From CAZBYL01 sp964496275 (GTDB lineage Bacteria > Synergistota > Synergistia > Synergistales > Synergistaceae), in contig CAZBYL010000001.1 in assembly GCA_964496275.1 (NCBI GenBank), forward strand, positions 43,832 through 107,831: a DNA stretch of 64,000 bases, read 5' to 3'. Positions 57,731-64,000 of the stretch are shown piece by piece. The first letter of the stretch is position 1. Each line of letters starts with the position of its first letter. Position numbers and translations under genes: made by a program. The notes under the pieces are model-generated. The model worked only from the letters and a program-made list of their open reading frames with translations. It did no database searches and was not told the DNA's origin.

Positions 57731-58627
57731 TTATTTGTTCCGTTCCGCGGCAAGGTCAGCCTGCAAATACTCCAGAAATTTTTCGGCGGCTTTTGAAAAT
57801 ACTTTGTACTTTTTCCACACGATGTCCAGCCCGACTTCCATCTTCGGCTCAAGCGGCCTGAAACAGACTGTGCTCTCTTCCCCGCTTCCTATCAGCTTCT
57901 TATCTATCGTAAAGGCATAGCCGAGGCCCTCGCTCACGAAGACAGATGTATTGTACGAGAGGTTGAATGTCGAGACGATATCCATCTGGTCGAGGTCGCG
58001 CCCAAGCCATCCCGACAGCTCGTTCTTCACGATGGCCCGCTCCGAGCAGTGGAGCGGCAGGTCATAGAGGTCACACGGCCTGACCGTCTCCCTGGCCGCA
58101 AGCGGACAGTCCTTGCGCATAAGCACTCCCCATACGTCCGTCGCTGGGAAACGTATAAAATTATATTTTCGCATGTTGACCGGCTCAATCAGGATAGCGA
58201 AGTCGAGCAGCCCCTTGTCGAGCTTATCCATCACATCGTCTGCGTTTCCGCTGAACAGGCGGTATGTCACACGAGGGTGCGCCTCCCTGAATTTCATGGC
58301 GCTGCGCGCCACAAACCGCATCGCGTCGGTCTCTCCGCCGCCGATATAGATATCTCCGTTCACGACATCACCCGACATGTCAAACTCTGCGCTCGTCATG
58401 TCAACCAGGTGCGTGATTTCTTCTGCCCTTTTTCGCAGGAGCATCCCCTCGTCCGTTAGCGTGACCCTGCGGCTCCCTCGAATGAACAGCTTACAGCCAA
58501 GCTCATTTTCCAGGTCCATCAATTGCCTTGAGAGCGTGGGCTGTGTGACATGCATAGCTTCAGCCGCTCCCGAAATACTTTCTTCACGGGCTACTGCGAG
58601 AAAATATTGCAGAACTCTTATATCCAT
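57731..58627 (-). CDS. LysR-family transcriptional regulator
   Basis: A 298-residue regulator divergent from the exported redox operon. The N-terminal winged helix-turn-helix reads MDIRVLQYFLAVAREESISGAAEAMHVTQPTLSRQL (first 36 residues, part shown by position 1-20 and 25-36), followed by the linker helix and a co-inducer domain. The ATG at 58627 is used since GAGGTG lies nine bases upstream; a GTG four codons earlier overlaps that site. Divergent LysR genes usually control their neighbour, so it is the likely regulator of the 59.1-64 kb operon. The inducer is unknown. Confidence 0.93.
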   Translation of the reverse strand: MDIRVLQYFLAVAREESISGAAEAMHVTQPTLSRQLMDLENELGCKLFIRGSRRVTLTDEGMLLRKRAEEITHLVDMTSAEFDMSGDVVNGDIYIGGGETDAMRFVARSAMKFREAHPRVTYRLFSGNADDVMDKLDKGLLDFAILIEPVNMRKYNFIRFPATDVWGVLMRKDCPLAARETVRPCDLYDLPLHCSERAIVKNELSGWLGRDLDQMDIVSTFNLSYNTSVFVSEGLGYAFTIDKKLIGSGEESTVCFRPLEPKMEVGLDIVWKKYKVFSKAAEKFLEYLQADLAAERNK

Positions 58628-58671
58628 CGCAAAAATCACCTCTCACGTAAAAATTATATTGCCCGTAATCC

Positions 58672-58686
58672 ATGCTCGTCAAGCAT
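58672..58686. promoter_or_regulatory. Candidate LysR box
   Basis: ATGCTCGTCAAGCAT, an inverted repeat that fits the T-N11-A LysR pattern, lies 45 bases upstream of the LysR ATG in the shared divergent region. An AT-rich stretch (58690-58730) beside it could hold the promoters. Binding is inferred. Confidence 0.45.
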
Positions 58687-58774
58687 AGAACATTATTAAC
58701 TATAAGTATTTGCTATTGATAAATCCTTTTCTTAAAATAATGGCAAAAGGCAGATAAGAAGGAAGGGATGTACC

Positions 58775-58999
58775 ACGGAGACAAGTGAGACTGCCATCGC
58801 GCAAAATCTGGAGGATGCCGGATGCGGAGCCGATACGATAGAGCGTTTTATGCGATTCGGCGCGGCAGGCAAAAATGACGAGCAGATGCGCCTGCTGAAC
58901 AAAGAACGGCGCAAGCTGCTAAACGCGGTACACAACAATCAGAAACAGCTCGACTGCCTCGACTATCTGATTTTCAAAATCAGAAAGAGGAACTCATAA
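58775..58999 (+). pseudogene. Small helical gene with no start codon in frame
   Basis: A 74-codon frame TETSETAIAQNLEDAGCGAD...LDYLIFKIRKRNS ending at TAA. It has a helical, charged pattern like the C-terminal part of a MerR-type regulator. It lacks ATG, GTG or TTG at the start; an ATG with a GAAGGAAGGG site (58768) is one frame off and stops after seven codons. A one-base indel would join the two, so it looks like a small gene that has just been frameshifted, or has an unusual start. Small genes of this type are often found beside CMD and flavodoxin genes. It is the first element of the plus-strand run. Confidence 0.5.
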
Positions 59000-59083
59000 A
59001 GGACACATCCTTGACTTAGAGCTGACTCAAAGTGTTAAGGTCGATTCACAAATACAAGCATTAAAAATCAGGAGGAATATCAA

Positions 59084-59878
59084 ATGTCAAAAATTTTGAT
59101 TATATCAGCAACAACTTTCACGCTCGCGCTCATTCTGTCGCTCTGCGTATCCTGCCGCGCTTTCGCCGCTCCGGCGGGACTGGACGCTACTGACCCGGAT
59201 CTTGTAAATATCATGGACTTCTTTATAGAGAAAGAGGTCGACGTGCGCAACAGCAAGGAGCTGAACGTGAAACAGCGGGAGCTCATCAAAATAACGGCAC
59301 TCACGACACAGGAGTCCTACGAGTTGCTGAAGCGCGAGACGGATAAGGCGCTCAGGCTGGGGCTTACTCCGGTCGAGATAAAGGAGGCCGCCCTGCAGTG
59401 CGCGCCTTACTCCGGATTTCCGAGAACCGCGGACGCGATGAAAGCCATAAATGAAGTCTTCGCCGCAAATAATATAGCTCTGCCGCTCAAGAGCCGCGCG
59501 ACTGTGAACAAGGACACGCGTTTCGCAAATGGGCTTGACGCGCAGGCAGGCATTTTCGGAGACGGAATGCGCGAGAGGGCAAAGGATGGGCCCGACAAGA
59601 TATCGCCGATAAATTATTACCTCGTGACGAACTGCTTCGGCGACTATTACACGAGGGAGGGGCTGGACCTCTCTACACATGAGATGCTTACGCTCGTTGT
59701 ACTTGTAAACCTCGGCACTGAGCCTCAAATAAAGGCCCACATCAACGGGAACAAGAATATGGGCCGCGACAGGAAATTCATCGAAGCGATGATTTACGAA
59801 TGCCTGCCGTACATGGGTTATCCGCGCACTCTGAACGCACTTGCATGTCTCAATGAAGTCATGCCGGCCATCAAATAA
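59084..59878 (+). CDS. Exported double carboxymuconolactone-decarboxylase-fold protein
   Basis: A 264-residue protein of the CMD/AhpD superfamily with a Sec signal peptide (hydrophobic core, then AFA before APAG, cut near residue 29). Two CMD repeats are visible. The first, about residues 62-125, ends QCAPYSGFPRTADAMKAINE; the second, about 195-260, ends CLPYMGYPRTLNALACLNE. The AhpD CxxC redox pair is absent, though single Cys residues precede each PY(S/M)G motif. The AGGAGG site is seven bases upstream. It is the first robust gene of the LysR-linked operon. The reaction is unknown: a role in peroxide or aromatic-acid chemistry is possible for the family. Confidence 0.9.
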   Translation: MSKILIISATTFTLALILSLCVSCRAFAAPAGLDATDPDLVNIMDFFIEKEVDVRNSKELNVKQRELIKITALTTQESYELLKRETDKALRLGLTPVEIKEAALQCAPYSGFPRTADAMKAINEVFAANNIALPLKSRATVNKDTRFANGLDAQAGIFGDGMRERAKDGPDKISPINYYLVTNCFGDYYTREGLDLSTHEMLTLVVLVNLGTEPQIKAHINGNKNMGRDRKFIEAMIYECLPYMGYPRTLNALACLNEVMPAIK

Positions 59879-59899
59879 CGACAGAAGGATAAAAAGACC

Positions 59900-60325
59900 A
59901 TGAATAAAACTTTAATGACACTGCTCGCCGCGGCGCTCATGCTCTCGTGCATCGCGAGGGCAGATGCGGCGCAGGTGACAAGGATACGGATAAAGGCTAT
60001 GGGCAGAGAGATGGCTGCGGAGCTCGAGGACAATGCCGCGACAAGAGCCCTTGTTAAAAGGCTTCCCCTGAAACTGCGGATGCTGAATCTGTACTCCAGA
60101 GAGATGTGTTTTCATTTCGGCGAGGCGCTTCCCACGGATAACCTCAGAGGCGATGGATATCAGGCGGGTGACCTCATATATTGGCCGCCTGGCCGCAGCC
60201 TCGTAATCCTATACAAACAGGACGGCGAGAAATTTGACAGACAGCAGCTCGGGCACATCAACTCCGGCTTTGAGATATTCAACGGCGTCGGTGAGACTGA
60301 AGTCACTTTCGAGAAGGCCGAATGA
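59900..60325 (+). CDS. Exported cyclophilin-like protein, copy 1
   Basis: A 141-residue protein with a Sec signal (MNKTLMTLLAAALMLSCIAR, cut after ADA near residue 23) and a small beta-barrel of the cyclophilin-like type (Cyclophil_like). Family features are RIRIKAMGREMAAELEDN at the start of the mature part, ATRALVKRLPLKLRM, and YWPPGRSLVILYK with the HINSG segment after. It differs from true cyclophilins in lacking the catalytic Arg/Phe pattern. It lies 21 bases after the CMD gene. A paralogue is at 62401-62841. Confidence 0.85.
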   Translation: MNKTLMTLLAAALMLSCIARADAAQVTRIRIKAMGREMAAELEDNAATRALVKRLPLKLRMLNLYSREMCFHFGEALPTDNLRGDGYQAGDLIYWPPGRSLVILYKQDGEKFDRQQLGHINSGFEIFNGVGETEVTFEKAE

Positions 60326-60397
60326 GGAGTTGCCATGAATATATTCTCTTAGGGTCAAATATTGTCCACATCATAGAAAGGGGAGAAAGATAGAGAG

Positions 60398-61234
60398 ATG
60401 AGACCAACAAAGATTTCAGTACGCAGCATTATTCTGATAACAGCAATCACGTTGATCGGATCATACTGTCTCTTCTGCGCTGAGGCCGCCCCGACAAATA
60501 TGCTTCTGATAAAGGGCGGCACGTTCCAGATGGGCAGCCCGACGTCTGAGGCTGAGCGTGAGAAGGACGAGACCCGCCGCAGCGTCAAGGTCAGCGACTT
60601 CTATATAGCCTCGCACGAGGTGAGCCAGGCCGAGTATACAGCACTGATAAAGACGAATCCGAGCGACCATAAGGGGAGCGACCTTCCTGTCGAGAACGTG
60701 ACATGGTACGACGCAGTGCGCTACTGCAACGCGCTGAGCGCGAAGGATGGCCTCACACCGGCATACGATATAAAGGGTGAGGACGTGACATGGAACCACA
60801 CTGCAAACGGCTATCGGCTGCCCACTGAGGCGGAATGGGAATACGCCGCGCGTGCCGGTACGACGACCCCTTTCAGCACAGGCGGCAATATAACGACGGC
60901 TCAGGCAAATTACTACGGGACATACCCGTACAACAACGCCCCCAGCGGGGAATACAGAAGGAAGACCGTCACGGTCGGCAGCTTTAAGCCAAACACGTGG
61001 GGGCTTTGCAACGTACACGGAAACGTTTGGGAATGGTGCTGGGACTGGTATGGAGGATATGACGGTAAATCGCTGAACGACTCTGCCGGTCCGTCATCGG
61101 GGACTTACCGCGTATACAGGGGCGGCGGATGGAACGATTTCGGGCGCAACCTGCGCTCAGCGTACCGAGCCGCGATGCCTCCGACAAACGGCAGCTACAA
61201 TCTCGGTTTCAGACTCGCGCGCAACGCGAAGTAA
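60398..61234 (+). CDS. Exported SUMF1/FGE-fold protein without catalytic cysteines
   Basis: A 278-residue protein with a signal peptide (cut near residue 30) and the formylglycine-generating-enzyme/sulfatase-modifying-factor fold. Family blocks are LLIKGGTFQMGSP, YIASHEVSQAEY, GYRLPTEAEWEYAARAG (138-154), GLCNVHGNVWEWCWDW (202-217) and YRGGGWNDFG (240-249). The active-site Cys pair of true FGE, just after RGGSW in that region, is absent: the sequence reads NLRSAYRAAMPP. It is therefore not a sulfatase activator and may bind sugar or act in another way. No sulfatase gene is nearby. A GGGGAG site precedes the ATG. A five-codon ATG reading frame with its own site at about 60335 precedes it. Confidence 0.85.
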   Translation: MRPTKISVRSIILITAITLIGSYCLFCAEAAPTNMLLIKGGTFQMGSPTSEAEREKDETRRSVKVSDFYIASHEVSQAEYTALIKTNPSDHKGSDLPVENVTWYDAVRYCNALSAKDGLTPAYDIKGEDVTWNHTANGYRLPTEAEWEYAARAGTTTPFSTGGNITTAQANYYGTYPYNNAPSGEYRRKTVTVGSFKPNTWGLCNVHGNVWEWCWDWYGGYDGKSLNDSAGPSSGTYRVYRGGGWNDFGRNLRSAYRAAMPPTNGSYNLGFRLARNAK

Positions 61235-61264
61235 TACTTAAATCAAATGGAGGGAAAGTAAATC

Positions 61265-61810
61265 ATGAAAAAGAATATCGGATCCGTACTGGGGCTTTAC
61301 CCCACACCGCTTGTCGTGGTCGGGGCTATGGTAGACGGGAAGGTAACCTGGACGCTTGTAGGACATATCGGAATCATCGGCCATGACCGCATCATGGTAA
61401 GCCTTGCGAAGCCGCACTATATCAACCGCGGAATCAAGGATAACAAAATACTTTCTGTAAACATAGTAGACGGCGCAATGCTTAAAAAGGCCGACTATGT
61501 CGGCTGCGTCAGCGGAAACGACACGGATAAGTCACGCGTATTCGCGTTTCACGACAGTGAGGCCGGCACGCCAATCATCGACGATTCGCCGCTCGTCATG
61601 GAATGCAGCGTCGACGACATGTATGAGACTACTGCGTTTGAAAGTTTCATCCTTAAAATAGAGAATACCTACGCAGACGAAGCCGTGCTCAGCGCGAACG
61701 GGAAGATCGATTACCGCAGGCTCAAACCGATCCTCTTTGAGATGCCTACTTATGAATATCTACAGACCGGCGATGTCATAGGCGGATGCAAGACGCTGGG
61801 GAAAGAATAG
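61265..61810 (+). CDS. Flavin reductase-like (flavoredoxin) protein
   Basis: A 181-residue FMN-binding split-barrel protein of the flavin-reductase/flavoredoxin type. The start MKKNIGSVLGLYPTPLVVVG and the VSLAKPHYINRGIKDN and SVNIVDGAML segments match the fold; the C-terminal YLQTGDVIGGCK is typical of flavoredoxins. It has no signal peptide, unlike its neighbours, so it acts in the cytoplasm. It lies 30 bases after the SUMF1-fold gene and 13 before the flavodoxin. In the operon it may supply or reduce flavin for the exported flavodoxin, which is an inference. Confidence 0.88.
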   Translation: MKKNIGSVLGLYPTPLVVVGAMVDGKVTWTLVGHIGIIGHDRIMVSLAKPHYINRGIKDNKILSVNIVDGAMLKKADYVGCVSGNDTDKSRVFAFHDSEAGTPIIDDSPLVMECSVDDMYETTAFESFILKIENTYADEAVLSANGKIDYRRLKPILFEMPTYEYLQTGDVIGGCKTLGKE

Positions 61811-61823
61811 CGGAGGTTCGCGC

Positions 61824-62396
61824 ATGAAGGCCAGAAATTTATTTCTTTTGTTAACAGCGCTCATGTTCGCGCAGGCCTGCGTCGCGGAAGCGGCTCCGGC
61901 GCAGCCGAAAAACGGCAGTATACTGGTGGCCTATTTCTCATGGTCAGGCAACACTCGCGGGATAGCGCAGCGGATACACGCGAAAACCGGCGGAGATATC
62001 TTTGAGATAGCCCCGGCGAAGCCCTATTCGTCCGACTACAATACGTGCCTCGACCAGGCGCAGAAGGATCGCGAAAGTCAGGCCAGGCCGAAGCTCAAGA
62101 ACCATGTCGCGAACATGAAACAGTACGACGTAATACTGCTTGGCTATCCCAACTGGTGGGCGACGATACCGATGCCGGTCGCGTCGTTCCTCGAAGAATA
62201 CGACATGGCAGGCAAGACGATCATCCCGTTCTGCAGCCACGGTGGAGGCCGCTTCGGACAGAGCGTAACTGCGATTGTCAAACTCTGCCCGAAATCGAAG
62301 ATAATGGAGGGGCTTTCTGTAAACTATTCGGGCGGCACCAGCTTGCCGAATGAAATTTCAGCCTGGCTGAAAAAGTCCGGCATAAAGGAAAGGTGA
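61824..62396 (+). CDS. Exported flavodoxin
   Basis: A 190-residue flavodoxin (flavodoxin_4 type) with an N-terminal signal (hydrophobic core, cut near AEAAP, residue 24). The FMN phosphate loop is SILVAYFSWSGNTRGIAQRI (residues 32-51), and the second flavin loop LLGYPNWWATIPMPVASFL has the tryptophan pair typical of this group. The C-terminal GLSVNYSGGTSLPNEISAWL is standard. Flavodoxins are normally cytoplasmic, so a signal peptide on this one is notable. GGAGG lies seven bases upstream of the ATG. It is followed after four bases by the second cyclophilin-like gene. Confidence 0.9.
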   Translation: MKARNLFLLLTALMFAQACVAEAAPAQPKNGSILVAYFSWSGNTRGIAQRIHAKTGGDIFEIAPAKPYSSDYNTCLDQAQKDRESQARPKLKNHVANMKQYDVILLGYPNWWATIPMPVASFLEEYDMAGKTIIPFCSHGGGRFGQSVTAIVKLCPKSKIMEGLSVNYSGGTSLPNEISAWLKKSGIKER

Positions 62397-62400
62397 ACTG

Positions 62401-62841
62401 ATGAAAAAGGCATGTATCATATTTGCAGCCTGCTTTTTGCTGACGGCGGCAACCGCATCCTGCGCGGCGGCTACGGGAACGGGAACGGGAGACAGGATAA
62501 GGCTTTCCTTCAGCTGCGGAGAGATCCTCGTACGCATGGAAGATAATCCTGCAGCAAGAGATCTGCTCAGCATGCTGCCGCTAACGCTTGCTTTCGAGGA
62601 CTATAACTCAACTGAGAAGGTCGCATATCCGCCGCGCAAACTGAAAACAGACGGCGCGCCCGGAGCCTGTGACCCTAATGTAGGTTCGCTGACCTGCTAT
62701 GCCCCATGGGGAAATCTGGCGCTCTTTTATAAGGACTACGGTCACTCACGCGGGCTTGTCCCGCTCGGCACAGTCGAATCCGGCCTGGACAAACTCCCAC
62801 TGCTGGATAAAGCAGGTAAGGTGACAATTTCAAAATTATAA
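62401..62841 (+). CDS. Exported cyclophilin-like protein, copy 2
   Basis: A 146-residue paralogue of the 59900 protein. It has a signal peptide (MKKACIIFAACFLLTAAT then SCAA) and a barrel with RIRLSFSCGEILVRMEDN, LSMLPLTLAFEDY and WGNLALFYKDYG blocks. Both copies keep the (V/R)xxxEDN(A/P)A start, but overall identity looks low, so the duplication is old. The longer loop after KVAYPP is specific to this copy. It follows the flavodoxin after four bases, so the two are probably made together. Confidence 0.83.
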   Translation: MKKACIIFAACFLLTAATASCAAATGTGTGDRIRLSFSCGEILVRMEDNPAARDLLSMLPLTLAFEDYNSTEKVAYPPRKLKTDGAPGACDPNVGSLTCYAPWGNLALFYKDYGHSRGLVPLGTVESGLDKLPLLDKAGKVTISKL

Positions 62842-62883
62842 GGATATGTTCAGAAGAAACGGAAAGGGAAAGGAAGAAAAACA

Positions 62884-63291
62884 ATGACAACAAATATTAA
62901 GGACATTTTTCCAAAAGGCGAAAAGATAACTTCAAACTTCACAGGTGATGCGTGGGTTGCCTTCCTCATCAACAACAAGGAATGCGATATATCAGTCTAT
63001 AATGTAACCTTCGCGCCGGGCGTTCGCAACAGCTGGCACAGGCATGACGTAGGGCAGCTTCTGCTCTGCACGATAGGTGTCGGCTGCTATCAGGAGCGCG
63101 GCAAGGAGGCCCTCCGTCTCGTCCCCGGCGATGTGGTGGAGATCCCTGCAAACGTTGACCACTGGCACGGAGCTGCACCGGACAGCGAGTTTGTCCATAT
63201 AGGCATGACGCCGAAGATGAGCGAGAACAAGACGACATGGCTCGAACCTGTTACCGACGCGGACTACGCGAAAGCGATATCAGGCAGATAG
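62884..63291 (+). CDS. Cupin-domain protein
   Basis: A 135-residue single cupin of the small carboxymuconolactone-decarboxylase-neighbour type. Metal ligands are visible: H52 and H54 in SWHRHDVGQ, Q58, and H93/H95 in VDHWHGAAPD. PGDVVEIPANVDHWHG is the second cupin motif. It has no signal peptide. Such cupins commonly lie next to CMD-fold genes, and the two may be partners. An AGGAAG site lies upstream of the ATG. It is the seventh gene of the operon. Confidence 0.9.
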   Translation: MTTNIKDIFPKGEKITSNFTGDAWVAFLINNKECDISVYNVTFAPGVRNSWHRHDVGQLLLCTIGVGCYQERGKEALRLVPGDVVEIPANVDHWHGAAPDSEFVHIGMTPKMSENKTTWLEPVTDADYAKAISGR

Positions 63292-63381
63292 AGGCCGCTT
63301 TGAGATCTCAGCCTGAAGCCATTATAATGATTGCCGAGATTGCCAGTCAGACGGGTTTATTTTAAGAGGGCGAGCGGCACG

Positions 63382-64000
63382 TTGAACGGCAAATTGGTAT
63401 TCAAACTCACAGTAGACCTCACAATGACAATTCTGATGCTGTTTGCGATCGCCTATCAGCTAACGGGCAACACGGCTCATGAAATCATCGGCGCCGCTCT
63501 CTTCGTCCTCTTCATACTCCACAACATACTCAACAGGCGATGGTACTTCTCCCTCACAAAGGGGAAATACGACATTCGGCGAGCCGTGAGCACGGTGATT
63601 AACATCCTGATACTCTGTGCCATGGTGATTTTAATAGTGACCGGCGCAATGATATCCGTGACTCTGGCCCCTTATCTCCCTATAAGAGGCGGATTTCTAA
63701 CCAGACAGGTGCACACCTTGTCGGCATTCTGGGGGCTCCTGCTGATGTCGGCACACCTCGGCATGCACTGGGAGATGATATTGGGAATGCTCCGCAAAGC
63801 CTCTGGCTCGGGCGGCGGAAGATTTACGACGGTGCCCCTGCGCGCTGTTACAGCAGTAATATTTATATATGGCATAAGGTCGTCGTTCGCCATGGATATC
63901 GGTTCAAAACTGGCGATGCGCTCCACATTCAGCTACTGGGACTTCGAAAATTCCACATGGCTCTTCTTCTTAGCCTACCTCTCCATCATGGGGGTATATA
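63382..64000 (+). CDS. DUF4405-type membrane protein, possible haem b protein (partial)
   Basis: The gene starts at TTG 63382 (GAGGG upstream) and runs off the right edge; 206 codons are seen. Four or five hydrophobic helices are present. Two helices each have paired histidines 14 residues apart: HEIIGAALFVLFILHNILN and VHTLSAFWGLLLMSAHLGMHW, the spacing used for haem b ligands in cytochrome b-type helices. The domain resembles DUF4405 proteins, often found near flavodoxin and CMD genes. In the operon it could carry electrons across the membrane to the exported flavodoxin. No ATG start is found, so TTG is tentative. Confidence 0.75.
   Translation, partial: MNGKLVFKLTVDLTMTILMLFAIAYQLTGNTAHEIIGAALFVLFILHNILNRRWYFSLTKGKYDIRRAVSTVINILILCAMVILIVTGAMISVTLAPYLPIRGGFLTRQVHTLSAFWGLLLMSAHLGMHWEMILGMLRKASGSGGGRFTTVPLRAVTAVIFIYGIRSSFAMDIGSKLAMRSTFSYWDFENSTWLFFLAYLSIMGVY

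Noticed and set aside
57569..57796. Plus-strand 75-codon frame beside the IS remnant
   Set aside because: It runs into the end of the LysR gene on the other strand, lacks a ribosome site and contains repeat sequence.
60335..60352. Leader peptide before the SUMF1-fold gene
   Set aside because: A ribosome site, ATG and five codons are present, but no attenuator hairpin follows; it may be the scar of a lost gene, not enough to call.

Overview
The window looks like chromosome from an anaerobic, gut-type bacterium of the phylum Synergistota. The best phylum clue is a surface protein (6732-8234) whose C-terminus has the layout of the Synergist-CTERM sorting signal: a Gly/Ser-rich stretch, SGC, a hydrophobic helix and a basic tail. 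A selenocysteine formate dehydrogenase, an arginine deiminase pathway pair and a CstA-type carrier fit an amino-acid and peptide fermenter. No rRNA, tRNA, CRISPR array or intact prophage was seen. Genus and species cannot be read from the sequence alone.

Layout. (1) 1-4694: an RND drug-efflux operon on the minus strand (acrA, acrB, and the start of an outer-membrane factor cut by the window edge). (2) 4877-10225: a G+C-richer surface block with a GtrII-like membrane glucosyltransferase, the Synergist-CTERM protein, a GtrB-like polyprenyl-phosphate glycosyltransferase and a GNAT acetyltransferase. (3) 10433-14883: an MBL-fold hydrolase, a VOC gene broken by a stop codon, and fdhA, read through an in-frame TGA with a recognisable SECIS hairpin. 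(4) 15.1-18.1 kb: a graveyard of truncated or frameshifted small genes, palindromes and short repeats. (5) 18.2-31.6 kb: guaA, groES-groEL with a perfect CIRCE operator, topB with an SGNH hydrolase and a lone acyltransferase, a UmuC-like polymerase, cstA, and arcA-argF.

(6) 31.8-43.8 kb is a long minus-strand envelope operon: a small membrane protein, meaB, an rpiB-upp fusion, a WecA-like transferase, wecB, murA, a P-loop/Asp23-like fusion, a family-4 uracil-DNA glycosylase, uppS, cdsA, dxr, rseP and ispG. It makes isoprenoid precursors, the undecaprenyl carrier, CDP-diacylglycerol and amino-sugar precursors for the wall and surface glycans. (7) 43.9-56.2 kb is a protein quality-control and housekeeping run: tig, clpP, clpX, lon, engB, valS, folC, pgeF and a Gfo/Idh oxidoreductase.

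(8) 56.3-57.6 kb holds an internally deleted IS30-family transposase with copies of a short repeat around it. Beyond it base composition rises, and a LysR regulator diverges from a plus-strand operon (59.1 kb to the right edge) of mostly exported proteins: a double carboxymuconolactone-decarboxylase-fold protein, two paralogous cyclophilin-like proteins, a SUMF1-fold protein without the catalytic cysteines, a flavoredoxin-type flavin reductase, an exported flavodoxin, a cupin and a DUF4405-type membrane protein with paired histidines suited to haem b. This is the best candidate in the window for a poorly described system, possibly a periplasmic flavin/haem redox pathway. That function is inferred, not shown.
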